Part shown: piece by piece, positions 33,026 to 41,292 of the stretch | Layout: each line of letters opens with the position of its first letter | Position numbering within the stretch: the first letter of the stretch is position 1 | Origin: Oscillospiraceae bacterium | GTDB taxonomy: Bacteria > Bacillota > Clostridia > Oscillospirales > Oscillospiraceae | Direction of reading: 5' to 3' | Assembly (NCBI GenBank): GCA_020025675.1 | Contig: JAHHRS010000012.1 | Span: 1-45,164, forward strand | DNA: 45,164 nt | Notes under the pieces: generated by a model | What the model saw: the letters and a program-made list of their open reading frames with translations, nothing else | Database searches by the model: none | What the model was told of the DNA's origin: nothing | Translations under genes and position numbers: made by a program

Positions 33026-33820
33026 TTGAAACACAATCGTTTTTTTCGACTGGCATTGATTGTACTGGTGGTTATTATATCTGTTATCCAGCTCTCTTCA
33101 GGCCATATGAGCAAAGAATCGGGCAGTAAGGATGATGATGAACTGAGCCAGCCTGCAACCAATTTACACACCCTTGGAGAGCAGCCCACAGAGATAGATG
33201 CACCCTCACCTGAAAATATCCACACTGCTGCCACACCGACTCCCGAACCGGAACCTATAACAGGCGACAAAGAACTGGACGAGCTGGCAAAGGGCATTTT
33301 AGACGAGATAATAACCGAAGATATGAGTAAATATGAGCAGGCGAAGGCTGTTTATGATTATGTGGACGGAAGTATAAAATATTCCGCAAATCCCGATAAG
33401 TCCAGCTGGATTAACGGCGCTAAAGAAGGGCTTGGCCTTAGACAGGGAGACTGCTTTACTTACTATGCCTCGTCCCGTGCGCTGCTTACATATCTTGGAA
33501 TAGAAAATGAAGAAGTATGCCGCGAAGGTGGCAGAGGCCCCCATTGGTGGAATTTGGTAAACTGCGGCGAAGGATGGTATCATTTTGACGCAACTCCCAG
33601 ATATGAAAAAATGCCGGATTTTGACTCCTTTATGTTCACCGACGAGCAGGCGGCAGATTACACATATAATGTAGCATATTATCGTGGGTATCCGGCTTAC
33701 TATACCTTTGACGATGAGGGACTGCCTGAACGTGCAGCTGAATTTTCTGACGAGCTTTTAGCAGTCAAGAACGGCACGGCAACAGGAGAACAGGGCAATG
33801 ATGCGGCAAACGAGGGATAA
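33026..33820 (+). CDS. Membrane-anchored transglutaminase-like protein
   Basis: A 264-aa protein with an N-terminal signal-anchor (FFRLALIVLVVIISVIQL), a Ser/Thr/Pro/Glu-rich linker to about residue 78 and a transglutaminase-like core. The catalytic triad is Cys143 in RQGDCFTYYASSRALL, His173 in GPHWWNLVNC and Asp188 in YHFDATPR. Bacterial members can be cysteine proteases, amidases or cross-linkers. I start at TTG 33026, because GGAGG lies 8 nt upstream; an in-frame TTG at 33005 lies before that ribosome site. It is the first gene of an eight-gene operon and a close paralogue of the next gene. Confidence 0.8.
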   Translation: MKHNRFFRLALIVLVVIISVIQLSSGHMSKESGSKDDDELSQPATNLHTLGEQPTEIDAPSPENIHTAATPTPEPEPITGDKELDELAKGILDEIITEDMSKYEQAKAVYDYVDGSIKYSANPDKSSWINGAKEGLGLRQGDCFTYYASSRALLTYLGIENEEVCREGGRGPHWWNLVNCGEGWYHFDATPRYEKMPDFDSFMFTDEQAADYTYNVAYYRGYPAYYTFDDEGLPERAAEFSDELLAVKNGTATGEQGNDAANEG

Positions 33821-33823
33821 TAT

Positions 33824-34528
33824 ATGCAAAAAATAGTTGCATTACTGTCAGCTCTTTTCATGCTCTTTAGCTTCACTGCATGTGACGGAACAATTAAAAC
33901 CGAGAAGGATGAAGGGAAAACGGCGGAAAGCCCCGCGATTTCCGCAGCTCCTGAATTAAATAAAGACACTGCCATGCAGGAAGAAACTCCCGAAGCTGAG
34001 GAAATACCTAAGGAAGAAATTCCGGAAGCAGCAGGTGAAACGATAACCGGTGATGCGGAGCTTGACCAGCTGGCGGAGCTTATAACCTCAAACATTGTAT
34101 CTGAGGATATGGATGCACTCGCAAAAGCCAGAGCCGTATATGATTTTGTGAGAGGCTCAATAAATTACTCGGGGCAATCCGACAAATCGGATTGGAAAAA
34201 TGCCGCAAAGGAAGGGCTTAGAACAAGGCAGGGAGACTGCTACACATATTGCGTATGTATGAGAGCGCTTTTAACATACCTTGGAATAGACAATCTTGAA
34301 GTTAGGCGTATAGACGGACACTCTGATCATTGGTGGAATCTTGTAAATTGTGGTGATGGCTGGTATCATGTGGATGCAACTCCAATGGGAACGGAAATGC
34401 CTGCATTTAATTCATTCATGTTTACAGACCAGCAGGCCGCATGGTATACAGAACTTGTAACGCAGGAAGTGGGTCTAACAAATTTTTACAGCTTTAACGG
34501 TGAAGCTCTGCCTGAGCGGGCTTCCTGA
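33824..34528 (+). CDS. Transglutaminase-like lipoprotein
   Basis: A 234-aa lipoprotein with lipobox FTAC (Cys20), an acidic linker and the same core as the previous protein: TITGDAELDQLAELI, RQGDCYTYCVCMRALLTYLG, HWWNLVNCGDGWYHVDATP. The triad is Cys139, His169 and Asp184. The two products align along the whole domain, so they arose by tandem duplication; one is anchored by a membrane helix, the other by lipid. Its start lies 3 nt after the preceding stop. Confidence 0.82.
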   Translation: MQKIVALLSALFMLFSFTACDGTIKTEKDEGKTAESPAISAAPELNKDTAMQEETPEAEEIPKEEIPEAAGETITGDAELDQLAELITSNIVSEDMDALAKARAVYDFVRGSINYSGQSDKSDWKNAAKEGLRTRQGDCYTYCVCMRALLTYLGIDNLEVRRIDGHSDHWWNLVNCGDGWYHVDATPMGTEMPAFNSFMFTDQQAAWYTELVTQEVGLTNFYSFNGEALPERAS

Positions 34529-34556
34529 TTTATAAAAAGAAATGAGGAAAAAATAA

Positions 34557-35069
34557 ATGAAACGTATAATAACAGTGATGCTCATAATGGCTATGGCATT
34601 CTCTTTTGCCGCATGCGGCGGAGACAAGGGAAAAGCTCCTGAAAATGAAGTGAAATCTAACAGTAAGTACACATTTATGTACAAAGACACCGGTCTGCCT
34701 ATGAATGCCGATTTCGCTTCTGTTCACGAGAAGCTGGGCGAAGAGAGCAAATATTTTGAGGCCACATCCTGTGCCTTTGAGGGCCTTGACAAAACCTATA
34801 CTTATGATGGCATAGAAATTGTCACATATCCTAAAGACGATAAGGATTACATATCCAGCGTCCGTATTCTGGATGACACCGTTTCCACTCCTGAGGGTAT
34901 TACCATAGGCTCCACTAAGGAAGAGGTAAAGGCCGCTTACGGCGAGGACTTTGAGGATGTTGTAGGTCAGTGGAATTATACTGACGGGGATGCAGAACTG
35001 TCTATCATCTTTAAGGGCGAAGAGGTGCTTTCAATAAGCTACTACGCCATAAATGATTTAATCAAGTAA
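34557..35069 (+). CDS. Small lipoprotein of unknown function
   Basis: A 170-aa lipoprotein with signal peptide and lipobox FAAC (Cys20). I do not recognise the domain. The mature part is acidic and contains GITIGSTKEEVKAAYGEDFED, a phrase common in small BamE/SmpA-like or DUF-type lipoproteins that track sequence repeats. It lies 28 nt after the second transglutaminase gene and only 1 nt before the adenylation gene, linking the secreted pair to the Dlt-like genes. Confidence 0.65.
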   Translation: MKRIITVMLIMAMAFSFAACGGDKGKAPENEVKSNSKYTFMYKDTGLPMNADFASVHEKLGEESKYFEATSCAFEGLDKTYTYDGIEIVTYPKDDKDYISSVRILDDTVSTPEGITIGSTKEEVKAAYGEDFEDVVGQWNYTDGDAELSIIFKGEEVLSISYYAINDLIK

Positions 35070-35070
35070 G

Positions 35071-36585
35071 ATGCAAAATAATGTACTGAATTATTTATAC
35101 AATACGGTTACAAAATATCCCGACAAAACAGCATATTCTGACGGTGAAGTTTCTCTCACCTTTAAGGAGGTCTATGAGCAGTGCCGGGCTGTGGGAAGTT
35201 TTTTAATTTCCCGGGGAGTATATAAAAAGCCGATAGTTATATTCATGCAGCGGGGCCCTAAGGAGATTTCCGCCTTTTTAGGCACTGTGGCCGGCGGGTG
35301 CTTCTATGTGCCTGTTGACGAAGAAATGCCTGTGGGCAGAATTCAGCTTATACTGGATAATGTAAAATCCCCTATAATTATTTGCGACAGAGAGACAGAA
35401 GAAACAGCGAAAAAATTTAACATAGGCCAAGGAGAGATTGTCCTGTATGAAGATATATCTTTATACAGCGAAAATGCGGAGGCTTTGGATAAAATTTACA
35501 GAGCCGCTATTGATATAGACCCTATCTATATTGTTTTCACTTCCGGCTCTACCGGAATTCCCAAAGGGGTGGCGGCATGTCACCGCTCAGTTATAGAGTA
35601 TATAGAGCAGCTGTCAGAAATACTTGAGTTTAACGAAAACACCGTTTTCGGAAACCAGACACCTCTTTATTTTGACGCAAGCTTAAAGGAAATATACCCG
35701 ACTCTTAAATTCGGAGCAACGGCCTATATAATTCCCAAAAAGCTGTTTTCCATCCCAATGGCACTGGTGGATTATTTAAACCGACACGGTATTAATACCA
35801 TTTGCTGGGTAGTTTCCGCCCTTACAATGGTGAGCGCTTTCGGTACTTTCAAGGAAATAAAGCCCCTATATCTAAAGACAGTTGCCTTTGGCAGTGAGCT
35901 TTTTCCCGTAAAACAGCTAAGACTTTGGCAGGAGGCAGCGCCGGAGGCTAAATTTACAAACCTTTACGGCCCTACCGAATGTACCGGTATGTGCTGCTAC
36001 TACCATGTGGAACGGGACTTTGCAGATAACGAACTTATTCCGATAGGCAGACCCTTTCCCAACCGAGAGATACTCCTTTTAAAGGACGGCAATGTGCCGG
36101 CGGAAAAGGGCGAAGACGGAGAAATCTGCGTAAGGGGTACAGCCGTAACTCTTGGTTATTATAATGACCCTGAACGCACTGCCAAAGCCTTTGTTCAAAA
36201 CCCGTTAAATAATGCCTATCCCGAACTCATATACAGAACCGGTGATATAGGCCGATATAATGAGGCGGGAGAACTGGTTTTTGTGTCCAGACTTGACCAC
36301 CAGATAAAGCATATGGGACATAGGGTAGAACTGGGCGAGGTAGAGGTTAATATTGCAATGCTGCCCGGTGTTCAGATGGCTGCATGTCTCTATGACAGCG
36401 CAAAAAAGAAAATAGTTCTGTATTATGTGGGCAAAATGACAGAGGCGGAACTTGCCGCAGAAGCAAGACCCAAGCTTCCCCGCTACATGCTGCCCAATAA
36501 AATTATAAAACTTTCCCAAATGCCTTTAACCGCTAATCAGAAAATAAATCGGGTAAAGCTTAAAGAAATGTATGAGCAAAAATAA
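35071..36585 (+). CDS. DltA-like amino-acid adenylation enzyme
   Basis: A 504-aa stand-alone adenylation domain, which activates an amino acid with ATP and loads it on a carrier protein. Core motifs: FTSGSTGIPKG (156-166), NLYGPTE (297-303), YRTGDIGRYN, HQIKHMGHRVELGEVE and the lysine loop ANQKINR (Lys491). Length and layout fit DltA (D-alanine:carrier ligase). The pocket differs, however: by eye alignment the residues are Asp202, Ala203, Lys206, Leu251, Val271, Phe273, Leu298, Gly306, Met307 and Lys491. DltA has a Cys (FCGE) where this protein has Phe273 (AFGSE). A substrate other than D-Ala is possible. The carrier gene follows after 14 nt. Confidence 0.82.
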   Translation: MQNNVLNYLYNTVTKYPDKTAYSDGEVSLTFKEVYEQCRAVGSFLISRGVYKKPIVIFMQRGPKEISAFLGTVAGGCFYVPVDEEMPVGRIQLILDNVKSPIIICDRETEETAKKFNIGQGEIVLYEDISLYSENAEALDKIYRAAIDIDPIYIVFTSGSTGIPKGVAACHRSVIEYIEQLSEILEFNENTVFGNQTPLYFDASLKEIYPTLKFGATAYIIPKKLFSIPMALVDYLNRHGINTICWVVSALTMVSAFGTFKEIKPLYLKTVAFGSELFPVKQLRLWQEAAPEAKFTNLYGPTECTGMCCYYHVERDFADNELIPIGRPFPNREILLLKDGNVPAEKGEDGEICVRGTAVTLGYYNDPERTAKAFVQNPLNNAYPELIYRTGDIGRYNEAGELVFVSRLDHQIKHMGHRVELGEVEVNIAMLPGVQMAACLYDSAKKKIVLYYVGKMTEAELAAEARPKLPRYMLPNKIIKLSQMPLTANQKINRVKLKEMYEQK

Positions 36586-36599
36586 AAGGAGTTTTTGAA

Positions 36600-36830
36600 A
36601 TGGAAGATTTACTGGAAATTTTGAGAGATCTGCACCCTGACGTAGACTTTGAAAAAGAGAAGAACCTTATTGATGACGGTATTCTTGACTCTATGGACAT
36701 TGTAAGCCTTATTTCCGAGATAAGCGAAAGCTTTGACGTGTCTATAACAGCTAAAGACATTATTCCCGATAACTTTAACTCTGCCGAGGCTTTATACGAG
36801 CTTATTGAGCGGCTTGAGGACGAGGATTAA
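36600..36830 (+). CDS. DltC-like acyl carrier protein
   Basis: A 76-aa acidic carrier. The phosphopantetheine attachment serine is Ser31 in DDGILDSMDIVSLISEI, in the pattern of DltC (DEGLLDSxxxVxLL). It would carry the amino acid activated by the preceding enzyme as a thioester for the membrane acyltransferase. AAGGAG is its ribosome site; the MBOAT gene follows after 25 nt. Confidence 0.88.
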   Translation: MEDLLEILRDLHPDVDFEKEKNLIDDGILDSMDIVSLISEISESFDVSITAKDIIPDNFNSAEALYELIERLEDED

Positions 36831-36855
36831 AAGAAAAAATAGGAGCTAAGGATAC

Positions 36856-38445
36856 ATGCTTTTTACATCCTACTCTTTTATCGGATTTGTGGCGGCGGTT
36901 TTACTGCTGTACTATCTGATACCGAAAAAATTTCAGTGGCCTTTGCTGCTTATAGCAAGTTACATTTTCTATTTCTTCTCAGGCCCTGAAAACCTTATTT
37001 TTATTCTGATAACTACGGCGGCTACTTACTTAATCGCCATTCAGATAGAGAAAAATATTCTCAGGCAGAAAGACTATATTAAAGAGCATAAGGCTGAATT
37101 TACAAGGGAAGAAAAGAAAAAATATAAGGAAAGCCAGAAAAAAATACGGGTTCGCTGGGTGCTTTTAAGCCTTGCGGTGGACTTAGGTATTTTGGCTGTC
37201 TGTAAATATACAAATTTCTTTATTTCAAATGTAAACGGAGTCATTTCAGCCGTTGGACACGGAAAACAGCTTGCGCTTGTGGATCTGGTTTTGCCTATGG
37301 GCATTTCTTTCTATACCTTCCAGTCCGTTGGCTACCTTATTGATGTTTACCGTGAGACCGTTCCGGCTGAAAAGAACTTTTTCAGATTTGCTCTTTTCGT
37401 TTCATTCTTCCCCCAGCTTGTACAGGGACCTATCAGCAGATACAGTGATTTGAGCCAAAGTCTGTATGAAGAACATTATTACAACGCTAAAACCGTTAGC
37501 TACGGTTTAGAGCGGGTGCTTTGGGGTTTCTTTAAAAAGCTTGTAATAGCTGACAGACTTCTTCCTGCCGTAAAGCTTATAATAAATGATTTGGGTACAT
37601 ATGACGGAGTGTATGTGCTGTTTGCCATAGCTCTTTATGCAGTGCAGCTCTATGCTGACTTTACAGGCGGCATAGACATAACCATAGGCATTGCGGAGGC
37701 AATGGGCATTGGGCTTAAGGAAAACTTCGACCGGCCTTATTTCTCCAAATCCCTAAAAGAATACTGGCGCCGCTGGCACATTACCATGGGCACATGGTTT
37801 AGAGATTATATTTTCTATCCCCTTTCCATATGCCAGTGGATGCAGAAGTTTTCCAGATTTTCAAGGAGCCACTTTGGTAATGCCATAGGAAAGCGTCTGC
37901 CGGTGTACTTATCCTCCTTTATTGTATGGTTTGCAACCGGTTTCTGGCATGGAGCAAGCTGGAACTTTATTCTGTGGGGACTGTTTAACTGGGCTGTGCT
38001 TATGGTATCAGAGGAACTGGAACCTCTGTATGACCGCTTCCATAAGCATTTTCCCGGATATAAAGGCAATTTAGTAAAGGCTTTTCAGTCTTTCCGAACT
38101 GTCTTTATAGTGGGCCTTTTGCATCTTTTTGACCTTTATACTGTGCAGGAGGCTTTTAAAGCCTTCGGCTCACTGTTTACTGCCGGAAATTTCCATATTC
38201 TATGGGACGGTTCGCTTATGAGCCTTGGCCTTTCGGCGGCAGACTATGGAATTGTAATTCTGGGCGCAGCGCTTATGTTTACAGTCAGCTTTTTACAGAG
38301 AACAGAGAAAGTCAGAGACAGAATATCAAGGCTTTCATATCCCAAACGCTTCATAATCTGGTACGGCCTTTTCCTGATAGTGCTTTTAATGGGGGCTTAC
38401 GGAGTGGGCTATGATTCCAGCCAGTTTATTTATAACCGTTTTTGA
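36856..38445 (+). CDS. MBOAT-family membrane acyltransferase
   Basis: A 529-aa protein with about 11-12 membrane segments, of the membrane-bound O-acyltransferase family. Typical motifs are FFPQLVQGPISRYSDL, EYWRRWHITMGTWFRDYIFY (His308) and FWHGASWNFILWG (His365, the likely active-site His). At 529 aa it is longer than DltB (about 400) and nearer AlgI/PatA size, although its operon partners are Dlt-like. In DltB the carrier protein docks on the inner face and the amino acid is moved outward. It ends with SQFIYNRF, close to the C-terminal FIYFxF seen in the family. Confidence 0.88.
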   Translation: MLFTSYSFIGFVAAVLLLYYLIPKKFQWPLLLIASYIFYFFSGPENLIFILITTAATYLIAIQIEKNILRQKDYIKEHKAEFTREEKKKYKESQKKIRVRWVLLSLAVDLGILAVCKYTNFFISNVNGVISAVGHGKQLALVDLVLPMGISFYTFQSVGYLIDVYRETVPAEKNFFRFALFVSFFPQLVQGPISRYSDLSQSLYEEHYYNAKTVSYGLERVLWGFFKKLVIADRLLPAVKLIINDLGTYDGVYVLFAIALYAVQLYADFTGGIDITIGIAEAMGIGLKENFDRPYFSKSLKEYWRRWHITMGTWFRDYIFYPLSICQWMQKFSRFSRSHFGNAIGKRLPVYLSSFIVWFATGFWHGASWNFILWGLFNWAVLMVSEELEPLYDRFHKHFPGYKGNLVKAFQSFRTVFIVGLLHLFDLYTVQEAFKAFGSLFTAGNFHILWDGSLMSLGLSAADYGIVILGAALMFTVSFLQRTEKVRDRISRLSYPKRFIIWYGLFLIVLLMGAYGVGYDSSQFIYNRF

Positions 38446-38454
38446 GGAGTCGAA

Positions 38455-39486
38455 ATGAAGAAAAATAAAAAAAGAGGACTGAGAATTTTCGTCTCCGCCC
38501 TTATAATCATATTAAGTCTGCTGTTTCTTCAAAGGCTCCTTACTCCGAAATATGTGGACGATGTGGTGGAGGGAGCCTTTATAAAGGAGTTCTATAACGA
38601 GGAACATAAAGAGGACTTAAACCTTATTTTTATAGGCGACTGTGAAGTATATTCTAACTTTTCCCCTGTAACACTGTGGCAGGAATACGGAATAAACAGC
38701 TATATCCGCGGCAGTGCAGACCAGTATGTGTGGCAGTCTTACTACATTTTGGAGGACACGTTAAAATACGTAAAGCCGGAGGCTGTGGTATTTAACGTGC
38801 TGTCACTAAGAAATGAGGAGCCTAAGCGAGAGGCATATAACCGCATGTCTCTGGAAGGACTGAAATGGTCAGGAACTAAAATTAATGCCATACGGGACTC
38901 CATGACGGAAGATGAGAATTTTCTGGATTATGTATTCCCGATTCTCCGCTATCATTCCCGCTGGAGCGATATAAAAAGCACTGACTTTGAGTTCTTTTTC
39001 CATTCAAAGCCTGTTTCATATAACGGCTTTTATATGAAAACCGATGTCCGCCCTCCTCAGGATGTTCCTGAGGGTCAACCTCTGAATAATTATAATTTCG
39101 GCGAAAGAGCATGGCATTATCTTGATAAAATTCGTACTCTGTGTGAGGATAATGGCATAGAACTTATACTTATTAAAGCTCCCAGCCTGTACCCCTACTG
39201 GTATGATGAATACGAGGAGCAGGTGGAAAACTACGCAAATGAGCATGAGCTTATGTATATAAACTTTCTGGAACACAAGGACGAAATAGGGCTTGATTAT
39301 GACACGGATACATTTGACGGCGGATTGCACCTGAATGTATACGGCGCAGAAAAGCTTTCCCGCTGGTTTGGAAATATTCTCAGTGAAGAAGGACTATCAG
39401 ACCTTAGAGACAGAGAGAATTTGCAGAGAATGTGGGATGAGAAAATTTCCCGCTATGAGGCTGAAAAAGCTGAGCAGAGTGATTAA
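38455..39486 (+). CDS. DltD/SGNH-like membrane-anchored protein with Cys nucleophile position
   Basis: A 343-aa protein with one N-terminal membrane helix (LRIFVSALIIILSLLFLQRL) and an extracytoplasmic SGNH-like domain. Block I reads LIFIGDCEVYSNFSP; the residue that is the nucleophilic Ser in GDS enzymes is Cys63. The C-terminal DxxxH block is DGGLHLN (Asp288, His292). Its place after an MBOAT gene matches DltD and AlgX/AlgJ-like partners. It could be a thiol acyl acceptor or transferase. I recall GDCEVY in other clostridial proteins beside MBOAT genes, so this is probably a family trait, but I cannot check that here. A GAGGAG ribosome site precedes it. Confidence 0.72.
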   Translation: MKKNKKRGLRIFVSALIIILSLLFLQRLLTPKYVDDVVEGAFIKEFYNEEHKEDLNLIFIGDCEVYSNFSPVTLWQEYGINSYIRGSADQYVWQSYYILEDTLKYVKPEAVVFNVLSLRNEEPKREAYNRMSLEGLKWSGTKINAIRDSMTEDENFLDYVFPILRYHSRWSDIKSTDFEFFFHSKPVSYNGFYMKTDVRPPQDVPEGQPLNNYNFGERAWHYLDKIRTLCEDNGIELILIKAPSLYPYWYDEYEEQVENYANEHELMYINFLEHKDEIGLDYDTDTFDGGLHLNVYGAEKLSRWFGNILSEEGLSDLRDRENLQRMWDEKISRYEAEKAEQSD

Positions 39487-39488
39487 AC

Positions 39489-40190
39489 ATGAAAAAGAGC
39501 GTAGGAATTTTAGGCGGCATGGGGCCTATGGCCACGGCAGAGCTGTTCTATAAAATAGTGAATAGCACAAATGCTCACAGTGATAATGAGCATATTCGGA
39601 TTTATGTAGATAGTAATACATCCATCCCTGACAGAACTGCTGCAATTTTGTATGGCGGTAAAGACCCGTTTCCCGCTATGCGGGAGTCTTTGCAAAAGCT
39701 TATTTCCTGTGGCGCAGACTGTATAGTGATCCCCTGCAACACCGCTTACTATTATATAGACAGACTCCAAAATGAAAGCGCTGTTCCCATTCTTAATATG
39801 CCGAATATAACCGCAGCGGAATGTGCAAGGCGTTTTCCGGGTGCTAAAGCCGGTATACTGGCTACAGACGGCACTCTGACAGCTGAAATCTATCAGAAAG
39901 CACTTGGAAGTGCAGGTGTAGACTATGTTCTGCCGGAGAAAAATGAGCAGGAAGCTCTCATGCGGGTTATATATGACGGTGTTAAGGCGGGAAAAGAGCC
40001 GGAGAGTTACAGACAGGATATGGAGCTGGCTATAAATGGAATGACAAAACGAGGTGCAGACGTTTTTATATTAGGATGTACTGAGCTTCCAATAGCAGAA
40101 AATAAACTAAAACTTCAAATGCCGTATGTGGATTCTTTAGATGAACTGGCCAGAGCAACTGTAAAATACTGTTGTGCTGAACTTAAATAA
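39489..40190 (+). CDS. Aspartate/glutamate racemase family protein
   Basis: A 233-aa cytoplasmic racemase of the RacD/RacX type. The two catalytic cysteines are Cys83 in IPCNTAYYY and Cys197 in ILGCTELP, and the N-terminal GILGGMGPMATAELFYKIV is the family signature. It starts 2 nt after the preceding stop and lies before the operon terminator, so it is co-transcribed with the Dlt-like genes. The simplest reading is that it supplies a D-amino acid to the adenylation enzyme. The family also includes broad-specificity racemases. Confidence 0.85.
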   Translation: MKKSVGILGGMGPMATAELFYKIVNSTNAHSDNEHIRIYVDSNTSIPDRTAAILYGGKDPFPAMRESLQKLISCGADCIVIPCNTAYYYIDRLQNESAVPILNMPNITAAECARRFPGAKAGILATDGTLTAEIYQKALGSAGVDYVLPEKNEQEALMRVIYDGVKAGKEPESYRQDMELAINGMTKRGADVFILGCTELPIAENKLKLQMPYVDSLDELARATVKYCCAELK

Positions 40191-40233
40191 AAAAGCAAGC
40201 ACCATGAATTTAAATTCAAGGTGCTTGCTTTTT
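40191..40233 (+). terminator. Terminator of the transglutaminase/Dlt-like operon
   Basis: AAAAGCAAGCACC (40191-40203) pairs perfectly with GGTGCTTGCTTTT (40220-40232). Confidence 0.9.
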
Positions 40234-40296
40234 GAGTTTGGTAATGTTAAACTGTATAACAATATACTGTTAAATAAATCGAAAGCAGGTGAAAAA

Positions 40297-40680
40297 ATGA
40301 AAATACAGAAATCCTCAGAGGACTATCTGGAAGCAATGCTGATGCTTAAAGAAAGAAAAGGATATATTCGCTCAATTGATGTGGCAGAGCAGCTTTCAGT
40401 TACAAAGCCAAGCGTAAGCTATGCTACAAAAAGACTCCGTGAAAACGGATATATAACTATGGACAAGGACGGACTTATAAGCCTTACTGACAGCGGAATG
40501 GAGATAGCTGAAAAAATGTACGAAAGACATCGTCATTTGACAAATTTCCTTGTTGATTTGGGAGTAAACGAGGCTCAGGCCATGGAAGATGCGTGCAAAA
40601 TTGAACACGATATAAGTCAGGAGAGCTTCGAGGCTATAAAACGTCATGCAGAAGAGCATTTTAAAAGCGGGAATTGCTGA
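40297..40680 (+). CDS. DtxR/MntR-family metal-dependent regulator
   Basis: A 127-aa winged-helix repressor with N-terminal SSEDYLEAMLMLKER, helix-turn-helix DVAEQLSVTKPSVSYATKRL and a dimerisation/metal domain. Metal ligands are visible: Asp9, Glu12, the His pair in YERHRHLT, Cys100, Glu103 and His104 in EDACKIEHDIS. Cys100 stands where DtxR/IdeR have Cys and MntR has Glu, favouring Fe2+ over Mn2+ sensing. No SH3-like third domain is present. An open frame extends back to 40174 through the terminator; the ATG at 40297, with AGGTG before it, is the credible start. No target transporter lies next to it. Confidence 0.85.
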   Translation: MKIQKSSEDYLEAMLMLKERKGYIRSIDVAEQLSVTKPSVSYATKRLRENGYITMDKDGLISLTDSGMEIAEKMYERHRHLTNFLVDLGVNEAQAMEDACKIEHDISQESFEAIKRHAEEHFKSGNC

Positions 40681-40779
40681 CAGAGTATTCAACTTTAACC
40701 TGTTTTGACTGCTTCTGTTCACCCCTTTTTGTGAAGCTTTTTTGCGTTGGCGGATACATTAAGTGAAGTAAAAACTTAA

Positions 40780-40816
40780 AACCGGGAAGGTATGGAAAAC
40801 ACATACCTTCCCGGTT
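40780..40816. terminator. Bidirectional terminator between convergent genes
   Basis: A 15-bp perfect stem (40780-40794 with 40802-40816) with a 7-nt loop sits between the DtxR gene and the minus-strand membrane protein gene. Confidence 0.88.
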
Positions 40817-40818
40817 CT

Positions 40819-41292
40819 TTATTCCTCAAATTCTTCCTTGTCTGTATTCTCTTCTAACTTATTCCTTCTGCGCTTATAAAATCCGGCTGTAATACACAGT
40901 GCAGCAAAACTCAAAACACTGACCGAAATAAACATCACGGCAAAGGTTGCAAATGAACCGGCAAGGGCATGGTATCTGCAATAGCTTACTATAAACCAGA
41001 AAATTCCAACTACAAGACCTGCTGCAAGACTTAAAATTAAGTTCGTTTTAAAATCCGGTTTCAGTTTTCTGTCCCAGATTCCGTTTTTTGTGCAGGCTGC
41101 AGACACATAAACGGAAGCAATAAGCAAAACAATGGCTTCTCCGCCGATATACTCAAAACCGCCGTTTCCCATGGCAATCTGTACATAAATATCTATTACA
41201 AGCCCCCAGAATACAAGCCAGAAACCGTATTTTTCAATTTTTAAGAGCTTCTGCTCCTGCATTTCATCAAGATTGCTTTTAGATTTCTTCAT
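40819..41292 (-). CDS. Small membrane protein paired with an XRE regulator
   Basis: A 157-aa integral membrane protein with about four membrane segments: IEKYGFWLVFWGLVIDIYVQ, AIVLLIASVYVSAAC, LILSLAAGLVVGIFWFIVSY and FAVMFISVSVLSFAALCITA. The tail is basic, then acidic (KRRRNKLEE). It resembles clostridial DUF6773-type proteins that follow small XRE regulators; function unknown. I start it at the ATG at 41292, which has GGGAGG about 9-10 nt upstream. An in-frame start at 41322 lies upstream of that site. It overlaps the XRE gene by 14 nt, so the two form one unit. Confidence 0.7.
   Translation of the reverse strand: MKKSKSNLDEMQEQKLLKIEKYGFWLVFWGLVIDIYVQIAMGNGGFEYIGGEAIVLLIASVYVSAACTKNGIWDRKLKPDFKTNLILSLAAGLVVGIFWFIVSYCRYHALAGSFATFAVMFISVSVLSFAALCITAGFYKRRRNKLEENTDKEEFEE

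Noticed and set aside
35071..39486. Ordinary dltABCD operon for D-alanylation of teichoic acid
   Set aside because: The adenylation pocket differs from DltA, the MBOAT protein is about 130 residues longer than DltB, the last protein has Cys in place of the DltD Ser, and the genes lie between transglutaminase and racemase genes. It is kept as Dlt-like only.
40174..40296. N-terminal extension of the DtxR-type regulator
   Set aside because: It overlaps the racemase stop and the operon terminator. The product from 40297 already has the full family N-terminus.
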